A stretch of DNA of 64,000 bases, taken from contig CAWHOA010000008.1 in the NCBI GenBank assembly GCA_963830885.1, positions 49,956-113,955 of the forward strand, written 5' to 3'. The position numbers and the translations under genes are program-made. The stretch comes from JAIBJN01 sp963830885. Its GTDB lineage: Bacteria; Actinomycetota; Thermoleophilia; Gaiellales; Gaiellaceae. This document shows, piece after piece, positions 52,277-60,192 of this stretch (its first letter is position 1; every line of letters begins with the position of its first letter). Below the pieces are notes generated by a model. That model made no database searches and was not told the DNA's origin. It was given only the letters and a program-made list of their open reading frames with translations.

Positions 52277-53471
52277 ATGGCCGGCGTGGCCTCCGACGAC
52301 GCCGAGCGCGCTCGCCAGCTCGAGGACATGCGCCAACAGCAGCGCGCGATCAGCGGTGTCCTCCGCGCCGTCGCCCACAACGCGGGGATCCAGCCCGTTC
52401 TCGACGAGGTGCTCGAAGCCTGCGAGCGGCTCTGCAGGGCCGATTACACCTCTCTGTACCTTCTCGAGAACGGGTTCCTGCACGTGATGGCGCACCACAC
52501 CGATGCCGGGAGTGCTGAGTGGGACAGACAGCATCCACACGCTCTCGACCGAACGACGGCCGCCGGCCGGGTGGCGGTGACACGTGAGCCGGTCCACATT
52601 CCGGACATCCGTGACGACCCGGAATACTCCTACGGCGGTCCGTCGGAGTACTACCGATCGCTGATCGGCGTCCCGATCATGGTCGAGGACGACCTCATCG
52701 GAGTCGTCGTGCTCGTCCGCAGCGAACCGCAGCCGTTCAGCGACGAGCACATCGCGCTCGTGCAGACCTTCGCCGACCAAGCGGCGATCGCGGTTGCGAA
52801 TGCGCGCCTGATCGAGGCGGTCGAGCGGCAGCGGACGGAGCTCGCGCGGTTCGTTTCCCCGCAGGTCGCAGAGCTTCTCTCCAGCAGGGAAGGCGAGCAG
52901 CTCCTGGCCGGGCACCGCGCCTACATCTCGTGTCTCTTCTCGGATCTGCGCGGCTTCACCGCCTTCGCCGAGACGGCGGCCCCGGAGGATCTCTTCGACG
53001 TCCTGCGCGAATACCACGCCGCGCTCGGCGAGCTGATCCCGACGTACGAAGGGACGTTGGAGCACTTCGCGGGGGACGGGGTGATGGTGTTCTTCAACGA
53101 TCCCCTCGCCGTCGCGCACCACGAGCTCCAGGCCGTTCGGTTCGCAGTCGCCGCCCAGGATCGGTTCGCACGAGCTTGATGAGGTCTGGCGGAAGCGCGG
53201 AACCGAGCTCGGGCTCGGTATCGGGATCGAAGCCGGCTACGCAACGATCGGGCGCATCGGGTTCGAAGGGCGCTACGACTACGGCGCCCTCGGACCGGTG
53301 ACGAACCTCGCCTCGCGGCTCAGCACCCAGGCGGCCGCGGGCCAGATCCTGATCGGCCAGCGCCTGTTCGCAGCCGTGGAGGAGAAGGTCGAGACGGCGC
53401 CGGCCGGCAACCTCGAGCTCAAAGGCTTCGCCCGCCCGGTCGCCGCCTACGAGGTTCGCGGACTCCACTGA
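52277..53471 (+). CDS. GAF-domain class III nucleotidyl cyclase, apparent +1 frameshift at about 53171
   Basis: Corrected length is 397 residues. A GAF domain (about 35-185) with QPVLDEVLEACERLCRADYTSLYLL and IALVQTFADQAAIAVANARLIEAVE is linked by a short coiled coil to a class III cyclase domain. The two metal aspartates are in CLFSDLRGFTAFAE and HFAGDGVMVFFNDP; the transition-state Asn/Arg pair is in GPVTNLASRLST. It makes cAMP or cGMP in response to a GAF ligand. An extra base at 53171 truncates the frame after AQDRFA; removal restores ELDEVWRKRGTELGLGIGI and the remaining 100 residues. Without correction the enzyme would lack the Asn/Arg motif. Confidence 0.9.
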
Positions 53472-53617
53472 CCGGGCGGCGGGTCGCTCGCGCCGCGAGC
53501 ATCGGTCTGGATTCACACGAATTGGATGATGCGGGCCCGAGCGGCGACGAGGACGATCCGACACCATGGGCCGCACAGGACGCGTCTCATCGGCACCCCA
53601 ACGCGGAGGAGAACGAG

Positions 53618-55659
53618 ATGACTAGCGGCCCCGAGCCGACCTACGGCCAGTCTGCAGCCTGGCAGCCCGAGCGTCCCCGCTTGCGGCTGTTCCCCCTGCT
53701 CGTCTCGTGGTTCGCCACGGGCGTCGCCCTGATGGTCGCCGCCGCGATCCTGCCGGGGGTCGACATCGAGAGCTTCTGGGGCGCGCTGCTCATCGCAGCC
53801 ATCGTCGCGGCGTTCAACGCGGTCATCCCGCCCGTGCTCGCCGCGCTACGGCTGCCGCTCACGCTCGTTCTCGGGTTCCTGCTCGTGCTGATCGCGGACG
53901 CCGTCATCCTCCTCGTGACCGCCGACCTGAACGTGACCGACGGAGTGTTCAGCGTCGACAACTTCGGCTGGGCGCTCCTCGCTTCGCTCGTGGTCGCCGC
54001 CGTGAGCGTCGTCCTCGCCGTCATCTTCGGCTCGGACGACATGTCCGAGATCCGCATCGCGCAACGGATCGCACGGCGGCAGGGCATCATCGCCAGCACC
54101 GACGTCCCCGGGATCGTGTTCCTGGAGATCGACGGGCTTGCACTCCCCGTCCTGCGCCGCGCGATGCGCGACGGGAACGCCTCGACCATGGCCCGCTGGC
54201 TGGCCGACGACACGCACCGGCTCGCGGAATGGGAGACCGATCTCTCCTCGCAGACCGGGGCGAGCCAGGCCGGGATCCTGCTGGGATCGAACGAGGACAT
54301 CTCGGCCTTCCGCTGGGTGGAGAAGGAGACCGCGACGCTGATGACGTGCTCGGCGCCGCCCGACTGCGCGGAGATCGAGCGGCGGCACGCGACCGGCATC
54401 GGCCTGCTCACCGACGGCGGCGCCAGCCGCGGAAATCTCCTCTCCGGCGAGGCGGAGGACGTGATCCTGACGGTCAGCCGGATGGAGGAGGAGAAGAAGT
54501 CCAATCCCGGCTATCGGGCCTTTCTCTCCAACGGTGACAACGTGACGCGCACGCTCGTCCTCTTCGGGTGGGAAGTCGCGCTCGAGTGGACGGCGGCCCT
54601 GCGCGCGATCCGCCGGGACGTGCGGCCGCGCGGGCATCGCGGCGGCATCTACCCGCTGATGAGAGCGGCGCTCTGCGTCTTCGTGCGCGATCTGATCGTC
54701 TCGGGCGTCCTCACCGACATGATGCGCGGGCGTCCTGCCGTGTACGCGACCTTCTCGAGCTACGACGAGGTGGCGCACCACTCAGGCCTCGAGCGCGCCG
54801 ACACGCTCGAGGCGCTGCGCAAGCTCGACGACCACTTCGCGCAGATCGAGCGAGCGTGCCGCTACGCGCCGCGGCCGTACGAGATCGTCGTCCTCTCCGA
54901 CCACGGGCAGACGCAGGGCGCGACCTTCAAGCAGCGCAACGGGTACGGCCTCGACGAGCTGGTCGAGCGCTCGCTGGCCGGGGGCGACGTATCGGGGATC
55001 GCCGGCGGAGACGAGCAGAGCGCCATGGTCGGTCTCGCCGTCGGCGAGGCGACGGGGAAGAAGGCGAAGCGGCCGAGGAACGACGTCTCCGACCGGGACG
55101 TCGTCGTGCTCGGATCGGGCAACCTCGGTCTCATCTATCTGATGGAGGAGCGCGCCGGCTGACGCTCGAGGAGATCGACGAGCGGCACCCGGAGCTCCTG
55201 CCCGCCCTCCGCGCGCATCCCCACGTCGGCTGGCTGCTCGTCCGCTCGTCCGAGCACGGGGCGGTCGCGCTCGGCGCCGACGGCGTCAACTACCTCGCGG
55301 AGGGCCGCGTCGAGGGCGAGGACCCGCTCGCGCCGTTCTCGCCCACCGCGCCCCGGCACCTGCTGCGCACCGACGGCTTCGAGCACGTCGCCGACATCAT
55401 GGTGGGCAGCTTCTACGACCCCGAGCTCGAGGAGGGCTGCGCCTTCGAGGAGCTGATCTCGTTCCACGGAGGCATCGGCGGGTTGCAGACGCGACCGTTC
55501 ATCCTCCACCCGGCGCACCTCGAGCTGCCGCCTGGCCCCATCCTCGGCGCCGCCAGCGTCCACGGCATTCTCCTGGGCTGGCGACGCGGGCTCCAGGCCG
55601 GCGGGGCCGCCGTGGTGGAGGCGCGGGCCACCGAGGAACCGGCAGGACATGCGGGCTAG
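53618..55659 (+). CDS. Holin-like membrane domain fused to an alkaline-phosphatase-fold hydrolase, apparent -1 frameshift at about 55155
   Basis: Corrected length is about 680 residues. The N-terminal 130 residues hold four hydrophobic segments (FPLLVSWFATGVALMVAAAILPGV, WGALLIAAIVAAFNAVIPPVL and two more) like the phage-holin-family (DUF360/PF04020) domain. The remainder is an alkaline-phosphatase/phosphodiesterase fold: IVFLEIDGLALPVLRRAM, SSQTGASQAGILLGSNEDI, TFSSYDEVAHHSG and VVLSDHGQTQG supply the metal sites. The frame stops at 55162 (MEERAG), but the family C-terminus continues in the next frame as LTLEEIDERHPELLPALRAHP to 55659. One C appears lost in CGCGCCGGCTG. ATG 53618 has GGAGGAG upstream. 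Confidence 0.82.
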
Positions 55660-55755
55660 CTCCCGAATTCACCCGGACTGGACGACGTCCCGGCGGCTCT
55701 GACGTGCCAGCGTCCAGGTCACGACAAGTCGTTCCGTTGGAAAGGAGCTAGTGCA

Positions 55756-56163
55756 ATGGCATCGCAGGACTCGTGGAGCGGGTGGATCGTCTTCGCCGGA
55801 TTCGTGATCATCATCGTCGGCGCGATGGACGTGCTCCAGGGCTTCGTTGGGATCCTCGAGGACGAGTACGTCGTGGCGACGGCCAAGGGCCTCGCAATCG
55901 TCGACGTGACCGCGTGGGGCTGGCTGACGCTCCTGTGGGGAGGCCTCCTGATCCTCGCCGGGCTCGCCTTGCTCGGCGGGGCAGGCTGGGCACGCTGGCT
56001 CGCCATCATCGCCGTGGCCGTCAACGCGATCGAGCAGATCGCGTTTCTGGCGAACTACCCCCAGGCGTATCCCCTCTGGAACATCCTGATCGTCACGCTC
56101 AACATCCTCGTGCTCTACGCGCTGACGGCGCGCTGGCAGGGCTTCAAGCAGTCCACGGCCTGA
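55756..56163 (+). CDS. Four-TM membrane protein (DUF7144-like)
   Basis: A 135-residue protein with four hydrophobic segments: WIVFAGFVIIIVGAMDVLQGF, the GWLTLLWGGLLILAGLALLGG region, ARWLAIIAVAVNAIEQIAFL and LWNILIVTLNILVLYALTARW. The pattern (GxxDVxQG.. after TM1, GWxxL..G in TM2) matches a common actinobacterial family of unknown function often in stress-related clusters. ATG 55756 follows GGAAAGGAG at 8 nt. It is monocistronic and convergent with the ion-channel gene. Confidence 0.8.
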   Translation: MASQDSWSGWIVFAGFVIIIVGAMDVLQGFVGILEDEYVVATAKGLAIVDVTAWGWLTLLWGGLLILAGLALLGGAGWARWLAIIAVAVNAIEQIAFLANYPQAYPLWNILIVTLNILVLYALTARWQGFKQSTA

Positions 56164-56288
56164 TCGAGGACGTCGGACCGGATCGAGGGGGCTGCTGTCC
56201 GGGCTCCCTCGATCCGGCGGCCCCAGAGGTCGGTGACCGCGAGCAGGAGCGGTCGCGATGAAAGACCGGAGCGCGTAGGCGCCGAGCG

Positions 56289-56747
56289 CTACGAGCGCTC
56301 GCTCTGGCGCGTCTCGATTCGCTCGAGCCGCGCGTTGATCTGACGGAGCTGCTCGGCAAGCGAGGTCTCGGCGTCCGAGTCGGCCGGCTCGAGGCGCGAG
56401 CGCGACACGAACGTGCTCGTGATCGCGGCGGTGATGACCGTCAGGAAGCCGATCCCGACCAGCATGACGAACGCGGCGAGGAGCCGTCCGGCGTAGGTCG
56501 TCGGAACGTTGTCGCCGTACCCGACCGTCGTGGTCGTCTGAACGGCCCACCAGAGCCCGGAGCCGATCGTCGGGTAGTTCTCGCGGTCGAGGACCGTCAT
56601 CAGGGTCCCGGCGGCGACGGTGATCGCGATCGTCGCGGAGGCGATCACGACGGCGGCGCCCCGCGGCGTCACGGCGCGGGCCACCCAACGCTCGAGCCGC
56701 CGTTCGAGCCTCGTCTCCTTCAGCGTGTCGGCGGGGTTCTCGTTCAT
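56289..56747 (-). CDS. Two-TM potassium channel
   Basis: A 152-residue potassium channel subunit. TM1 (VVIASATIAITVAAGTLMTVL) is followed by a pore helix, the selectivity filter TTTTVGYGD (about residues 71-79) and TM2 (LLAAFVMLVGIGFLTVITAAI). The C-terminal cytoplasmic coiled coil (EPADSDAETSLAEQLRQINARLERIE) probably tetramerises the channel. There is no RCK domain. It lies 19 bp downstream of the YihY-family gene on the same strand and is probably in an operon with it. Confidence 0.93.
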   Translation of the reverse strand: MNENPADTLKETRLERRLERWVARAVTPRGAAVVIASATIAITVAAGTLMTVLDRENYPTIGSGLWWAVQTTTTVGYGDNVPTTYAGRLLAAFVMLVGIGFLTVITAAITSTFVSRSRLEPADSDAETSLAEQLRQINARLERIETRQSERS

Positions 56748-56766
56748 CGTTCTCAGTCCTCCGGTT

Positions 56767-57705
56767 TCATGCGGGTGAAGCCCCCGGCGAGCCCGTCGCC
56801 TCGCCCTCGGCCTGCTCGCCCTTCCTGAGGAGCTCCTCGTAGAGCGAGCTGTTCAGCACCGGTGAGCTGACGATGAGAATCCCGAGGAGGTAGACGAAGA
56901 AGATAAGCGTCGTCGCGGCGCCGAGACCACCGTACAGCGACGTCGACTTCGCGAGCTCATCCATGAGGAAGGCGTCGACCAGTCCGCTGAGGACTGGGAC
57001 TCCGATCCCGATGAGGAGTGCGCCGGGCAGCAGCGCCCGCCAGGGAGCGTCCCTGTGCGGAAGGTGAAGTGAGACCCAAAGCCACAGCCCGGTGAGCGGG
57101 GCGATGGTGATCGCGGCCGCCAGGAGGCCGTGCCACGCCACGTCGGCGAACCACGAGCTGAGCGCGACGGTGATGATGGCCGCACACACCATGCCCGTGA
57201 ACACAAGCGACCCGACCGGCTTGGGCTTCGGGGGAGGTTCGTCCCAGACGAGCGAATGAACGAGCACGACCGCCTTGGCACCCGTGAAACCCGTCCAGAA
57301 GAGAAGGGGCACGCCGACCGCGAGGAGCCACCACGAGTTGGAGTCAGCGGCGCGCGAGGCATCGCCGATCGCGTTGGAGATCGCCGCCGGGACGCCGCCC
57401 CCCTCGACCGCGTCCTCGGTGTCGTTCGCGTTGCTGAGGCCGAGAGCGCCTCCGACGATCAAGCCGAACGGCAGCAGCCACAGGAAGAGCCTGTACGCGA
57501 GTCCCCCGGCGAGGACGCTCGCCGCGACACGCCGGTTTCGTTCCACCGCCCGGATCGGAACTGCGAGGGCCACGTGTCGTTCACTTGCCCCCTTGGCGCT
57601 CTCCACCGCGGCGCTGAGCTTGGCGCGCGTTCCCTCGCTGCGGCCGGCATCGGGTGCCTTGCCGCCGTCGGCCGGGTCGAGCTGTCGATCGTCGACGTCG
57701 CTCAT
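56767..57705 (-). CDS. YihY/UPF0761-family membrane protein
   Basis: A 312-residue protein. A cytoplasmic N-terminus of about 60 residues precedes six TM segments with the family motifs RVAASVLAGGLAYRLFLWLLPFG, SWWLLAVGVPLLFWTGFTGA and AKSTSLYGGLGAATTLIFFVYLLG. The family was once mislabelled ribonuclease BN and is now regarded as integral membrane proteins of unclear role. ATG 57705 has GGAGGGC 6 nt upstream. It is followed by the potassium channel gene, so it may act in envelope or ion stress. Confidence 0.88.
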   Translation of the reverse strand: MSDVDDRQLDPADGGKAPDAGRSEGTRAKLSAAVESAKGASERHVALAVPIRAVERNRRVAASVLAGGLAYRLFLWLLPFGLIVGGALGLSNANDTEDAVEGGGVPAAISNAIGDASRAADSNSWWLLAVGVPLLFWTGFTGAKAVVLVHSLVWDEPPPKPKPVGSLVFTGMVCAAIITVALSSWFADVAWHGLLAAAITIAPLTGLWLWVSLHLPHRDAPWRALLPGALLIGIGVPVLSGLVDAFLMDELAKSTSLYGGLGAATTLIFFVYLLGILIVSSPVLNSSLYEELLRKGEQAEGEATGSPGASPA

Positions 57706-57727
57706 CGTCTCGCCCTCCAGGCTCCAG

Positions 57728-57910
57728 TCAGGCCACGGCGTAGCTTCGATCCTCGACCAGGTACGCAACGAGAAGCGCCAGCGGGAAGAAGACCAGGCTG
57801 AAGAGGAAGTAGAGGAAGAAGCTGTGCCCCTTGCGGGCGGCAACGCGGGCCGGCCAGAACGCGATGGCTACCCAGACGACCACGAACAAGATGGTCCAAA
57901 GCCAGTACAT
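57728..57910 (-). CDS. 60-aa two-TM membrane protein
   Basis: A 60-residue protein with two hydrophobic helices, YWLWTILFVVVWVAIAFWP and FFLYFLFSLVFFPLALLVAYL, joined by a basic RVAARKGH turn. Similar short proteins are widespread near actinobacterial stress genes. The ATG at 57910 has AGGCAT-like spacing but no strong ribosome binding site. Function unknown. It is upstream of the YihY gene on the same strand. Confidence 0.65.
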   Translation of the reverse strand: MYWLWTILFVVVWVAIAFWPARVAARKGHSFFLYFLFSLVFFPLALLVAYLVEDRSYAVA

Positions 57911-57945
57911 CTATGCCTCCGATTTGGTGGGTCTTGGTGGGTCGG

Positions 57946-58437
57946 TCACGGACACTGGAGGGCATCCGTCAGCTGCTCGACGCCGTCGGCCGCCTCGCCT
58001 GCGCGTGCCTGGGCGTCCTCGCCGCCGGAGGCGGCCAGCGACTCAAGGCTGGATGCGAGGTCTTCGGCGGCGGAGGCAGCATCGTCGGCCCCGGCCGCGG
58101 TCAACGCTGTTGCGCTGTCGGCGAGAGCTGTCGCGGTGGATCCGATGGCGGCAAGGGCGTCCTGGCCGGGCTCGGTCCCGCTGGTGGAGATCTCCGTCAG
58201 GTCCGCCGAGAGGTTCGCGAGCTCGGGACAGAGCTCCGCCTGGGCATCCTGAAGGTTCTCGATCCCCTCGCCGAGCGTGCGTGTCCCCGTGTCGGTGTTG
58301 CCCGTAGCGCCCGTCGCGGCCTCGGTCGTTCCGCTGTCGTCGTCGTCGGAGGCGCAGCCGAGGGCCGAGACCAGGACGACGACGGCAACAACGAGGGCTG
58401 CTGCGAAGCGGCGGGTCATGATGCGGTTCGATCTCAC
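57946..58437 (-). CDS. Small secreted lipoprotein
   Basis: A 163-residue protein. A basic start and hydrophobic signal (FAAALVVAVVVLVSALGC) end in a lipobox with the lipidated Cys at about residue 28. A Ser/Thr/Asp linker (ASDDDDSGTTEAATGATGN) follows, then a helical, alanine-rich domain with two cysteines (AELCPEL and the C-terminal LQCP) that may form a disulphide. GTG 58437 was chosen for the AAGGAGG site 6 nt upstream; ATG 58419 is an alternative. No family recognised. Confidence 0.75.
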   Translation of the reverse strand: MRSNRIMTRRFAAALVVAVVVLVSALGCASDDDDSGTTEAATGATGNTDTGTRTLGEGIENLQDAQAELCPELANLSADLTEISTSGTEPGQDALAAIGSTATALADSATALTAAGADDAASAAEDLASSLESLAASGGEDAQARAGEAADGVEQLTDALQCP

Positions 58438-58517
58438 TGTCTGCCTCCTTGGCTGCCGCGAGGGGCCGGGCGAGCCGCCCACCCGAGGGAGGGCGGCTCG
58501 CCGGCGACACGGCTCGG

Positions 58518-58856
58518 TTACTGGGCGTCCAGGTCGTCCTGGTCCTCGAGCTCGGCGACCTCGATCGCGACCTCGAGCGCCGCGGCGATCGCGCCCGTGG
58601 CGGACGCGACGCGTGCAGTGCCGACGATCGGCGCAACCGCGGCGAGGACGCCGCGAATCCGGTCGGGGTCGATGCCCATCTCGCGTGCCGCTCCGAGGTT
58701 GAGCAGGTACGAGGCAGGCGGGGCATCGACCGCGACGAGCGCAGCGATGCGGACGAGCATCAGTGCCTCCGGATCGAGACTCGACGCCTCGACCGAGTCC
58801 GCGGTCATGCTCGCGAGCAGGTCGAGGACCGGCGTGTCGGTGGTCGGATCAGCCAT
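58518..58856 (-). CDS. CMD-like (carboxymuconolactone decarboxylase fold) protein lacking the redox cysteines
   Basis: A 112-residue helical protein with LDPEALMLVRIAALVAVDAPPASYLLNLGAA and GIDPDRIRGVLAAVAPIVGTARV, the repeat pattern of the AhpD/CMD superfamily. The ExxxCxxH peroxidase motif is absent; alanines and serines occupy that stretch. It is therefore probably not an AhpD-type reductase. GAAAGGAG lies just upstream of the ATG. A paralog of equal length lies at 62506. It follows the truncated DUF1254 gene by 12 bp. Confidence 0.78.
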   Translation of the reverse strand: MADPTTDTPVLDLLASMTADSVEASSLDPEALMLVRIAALVAVDAPPASYLLNLGAAREMGIDPDRIRGVLAAVAPIVGTARVASATGAIAAALEVAIEVAELEDQDDLDAQ

Positions 58857-58868
58857 GGTGCTCTCCTT

Positions 58869-60008
58869 TCATTCGACGTTTGTTCCAGGGGACGGGCGGG
58901 TCGGTTGGGTGTCCTCGAGTGTTGCTTCCGGACGCCGGTCGCGGGGAAGGGTTTGATGCCCTCCGACGGTGACGAGCGGCGGCGGCGTCTCGAACGTGTA
59001 CCCGCCGACCCACAGCGGGTTGAACCACCCCGAGCCGTCGTAGTACGTGAACCCTTCCGCCGCTCGCGGATGGAAGTACAGTGCTCGCGAAGTCGCGTTG
59101 CCGACGGCGGCGGCGTCCTCGAGGGTGCGCCGCAGCCGCTCGTCCGGCTCGAACGGCTCGCCCTTGACAATCCCGATCGCGGCGAGATGCCCCATGAGCT
59201 CGGCGTCCGTGCTGCCGGCGGGCTCGTCCTGCACCACCTCGTTCATCAACTCGAAGAACCCGAAATCGCTCGGCGGCACCGTGTTGAACGCCTTCCCGCT
59301 GCCCTCGACGAATACCGTCTCGGGAACCTTGGCCGGTGGAGCGGGTGGCGCGCCGCCTTCGAGCAGCGTCGCGACGCTGGTTCCGTGGCCCCCTTGGGCG
59401 TAGGGGTAGATTCTCAGCGTGCTCTTGATCGTCTCGACGGTCGGGGCCGGGTCGTCGTCCGTCAGGAACGAGCGGCCGAGAGAAGCGCCCGCGACGTGCG
59501 CGAGTGCCCGAGGTGGTAGCCGCTGTCGGGCAGCGAGCCGTCGAAGCCGGGCGGGACGAGCAGGAAGCGGCCGCCCTCGCCGCGATCCGGGCCGGAAAGG
59601 CCAAAGTCGATGATCCAGTGCCACCACATGTCGTCGAACACCGCCAGTGCCTGTGGGGGCGTCTCGACGACCATCGGACCCGAAGTGAGATCGACGATGC
59701 CGAGGAAGTAGACCGTGTCCGCGTTGGCGGTCAGGAACACGGACTCCGACCCCATCAGCTCGGAGAAGATGAGGATCGAGTTGTCCTCCACGCCGATCTC
59801 GTGGAAGCCCTTCCGGATCGCGTACGTCGACGCTCCGGCGAACCCGTCGAGATAGACGTTGAGCGCGTGCACGAAGTCGAGATGGTCGTACACGCGCTCC
59901 GACGGTCTTGTCGCCCGGTACGCCGTCGACGAACTCGAGCGTCCCTAGCCGAGTCTCGAGCTGCTCGGGTGCCCCGATGGAGCTAAGCGTCTCGTTGGCA
60001 ATGGTCAT
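58869..60008 (-). pseudogene. DUF1254 protein, frameshifted and lacking the C-terminal DUF1214 part
   Basis: The N-terminal DUF1254 part is recognisable across breaks: MTIANETLSSIG, then VYDHLDFVHALNVYLDGFAG, LMGSESVFLTANADTVYFLG, MVVETPPQALAVFDDMWWHW, then FLTDDDPAPTVETIKSTLRIYPY and GWFNPLWVGGYTFETPPPL. Frame changes are +1 near 59899 (restoring TVERVYDHL), -1 near 59482 and +1 near 58964 (restoring VTVEGIKPFPATGVRK). After VRK the family normally continues for about 110 residues (DUF1214); here the sequence runs straight into the ribosome binding site of the CMD-like gene. The frameshifts may be sequence errors, but the missing C-terminus looks like a real deletion. AGGAGGTGACGG precedes the ATG. 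Confidence 0.72.
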
Positions 60009-60106
60009 CCGTCACCTCCTGGTGCCTCGGCGCGCGACGTCGAGCCGAGATGGATCAGACTCTCCTGTGATTTCGCGCCCAGTATGTGGGCGGCCCCGCC
60101 CCGCTT

Positions 60107-60124
60107 CCTCATACGGATCGCATG
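60107..60124 (-). promoter_or_regulatory. Copy 2 of the shared upstream element
   Basis: CCTCATACGGATCGCATG lies in the 184-bp region between the divergent DUF1254 gene and the MalT-like regulator gene. It matches the element before the MFS gene (49107-49125) except for one indel and one substitution in the centre. It is a candidate promoter or operator common to the two minus-strand units. Confidence 0.4.
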
Positions 60125-60192
60125 AAATAGGCGTCCTCCGGAAGGCGATCCACGCTCCGGCACCCTACCGGCTGGCCTAGGATTGCCCTCCC

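Noticed and set aside
58518..58856. AhpD-type alkyl hydroperoxide reductase
   Set aside because: The fold pattern fits, but the CxxC/ExxxCxxH redox residues are absent here and in the paralog at 62.5 kb.
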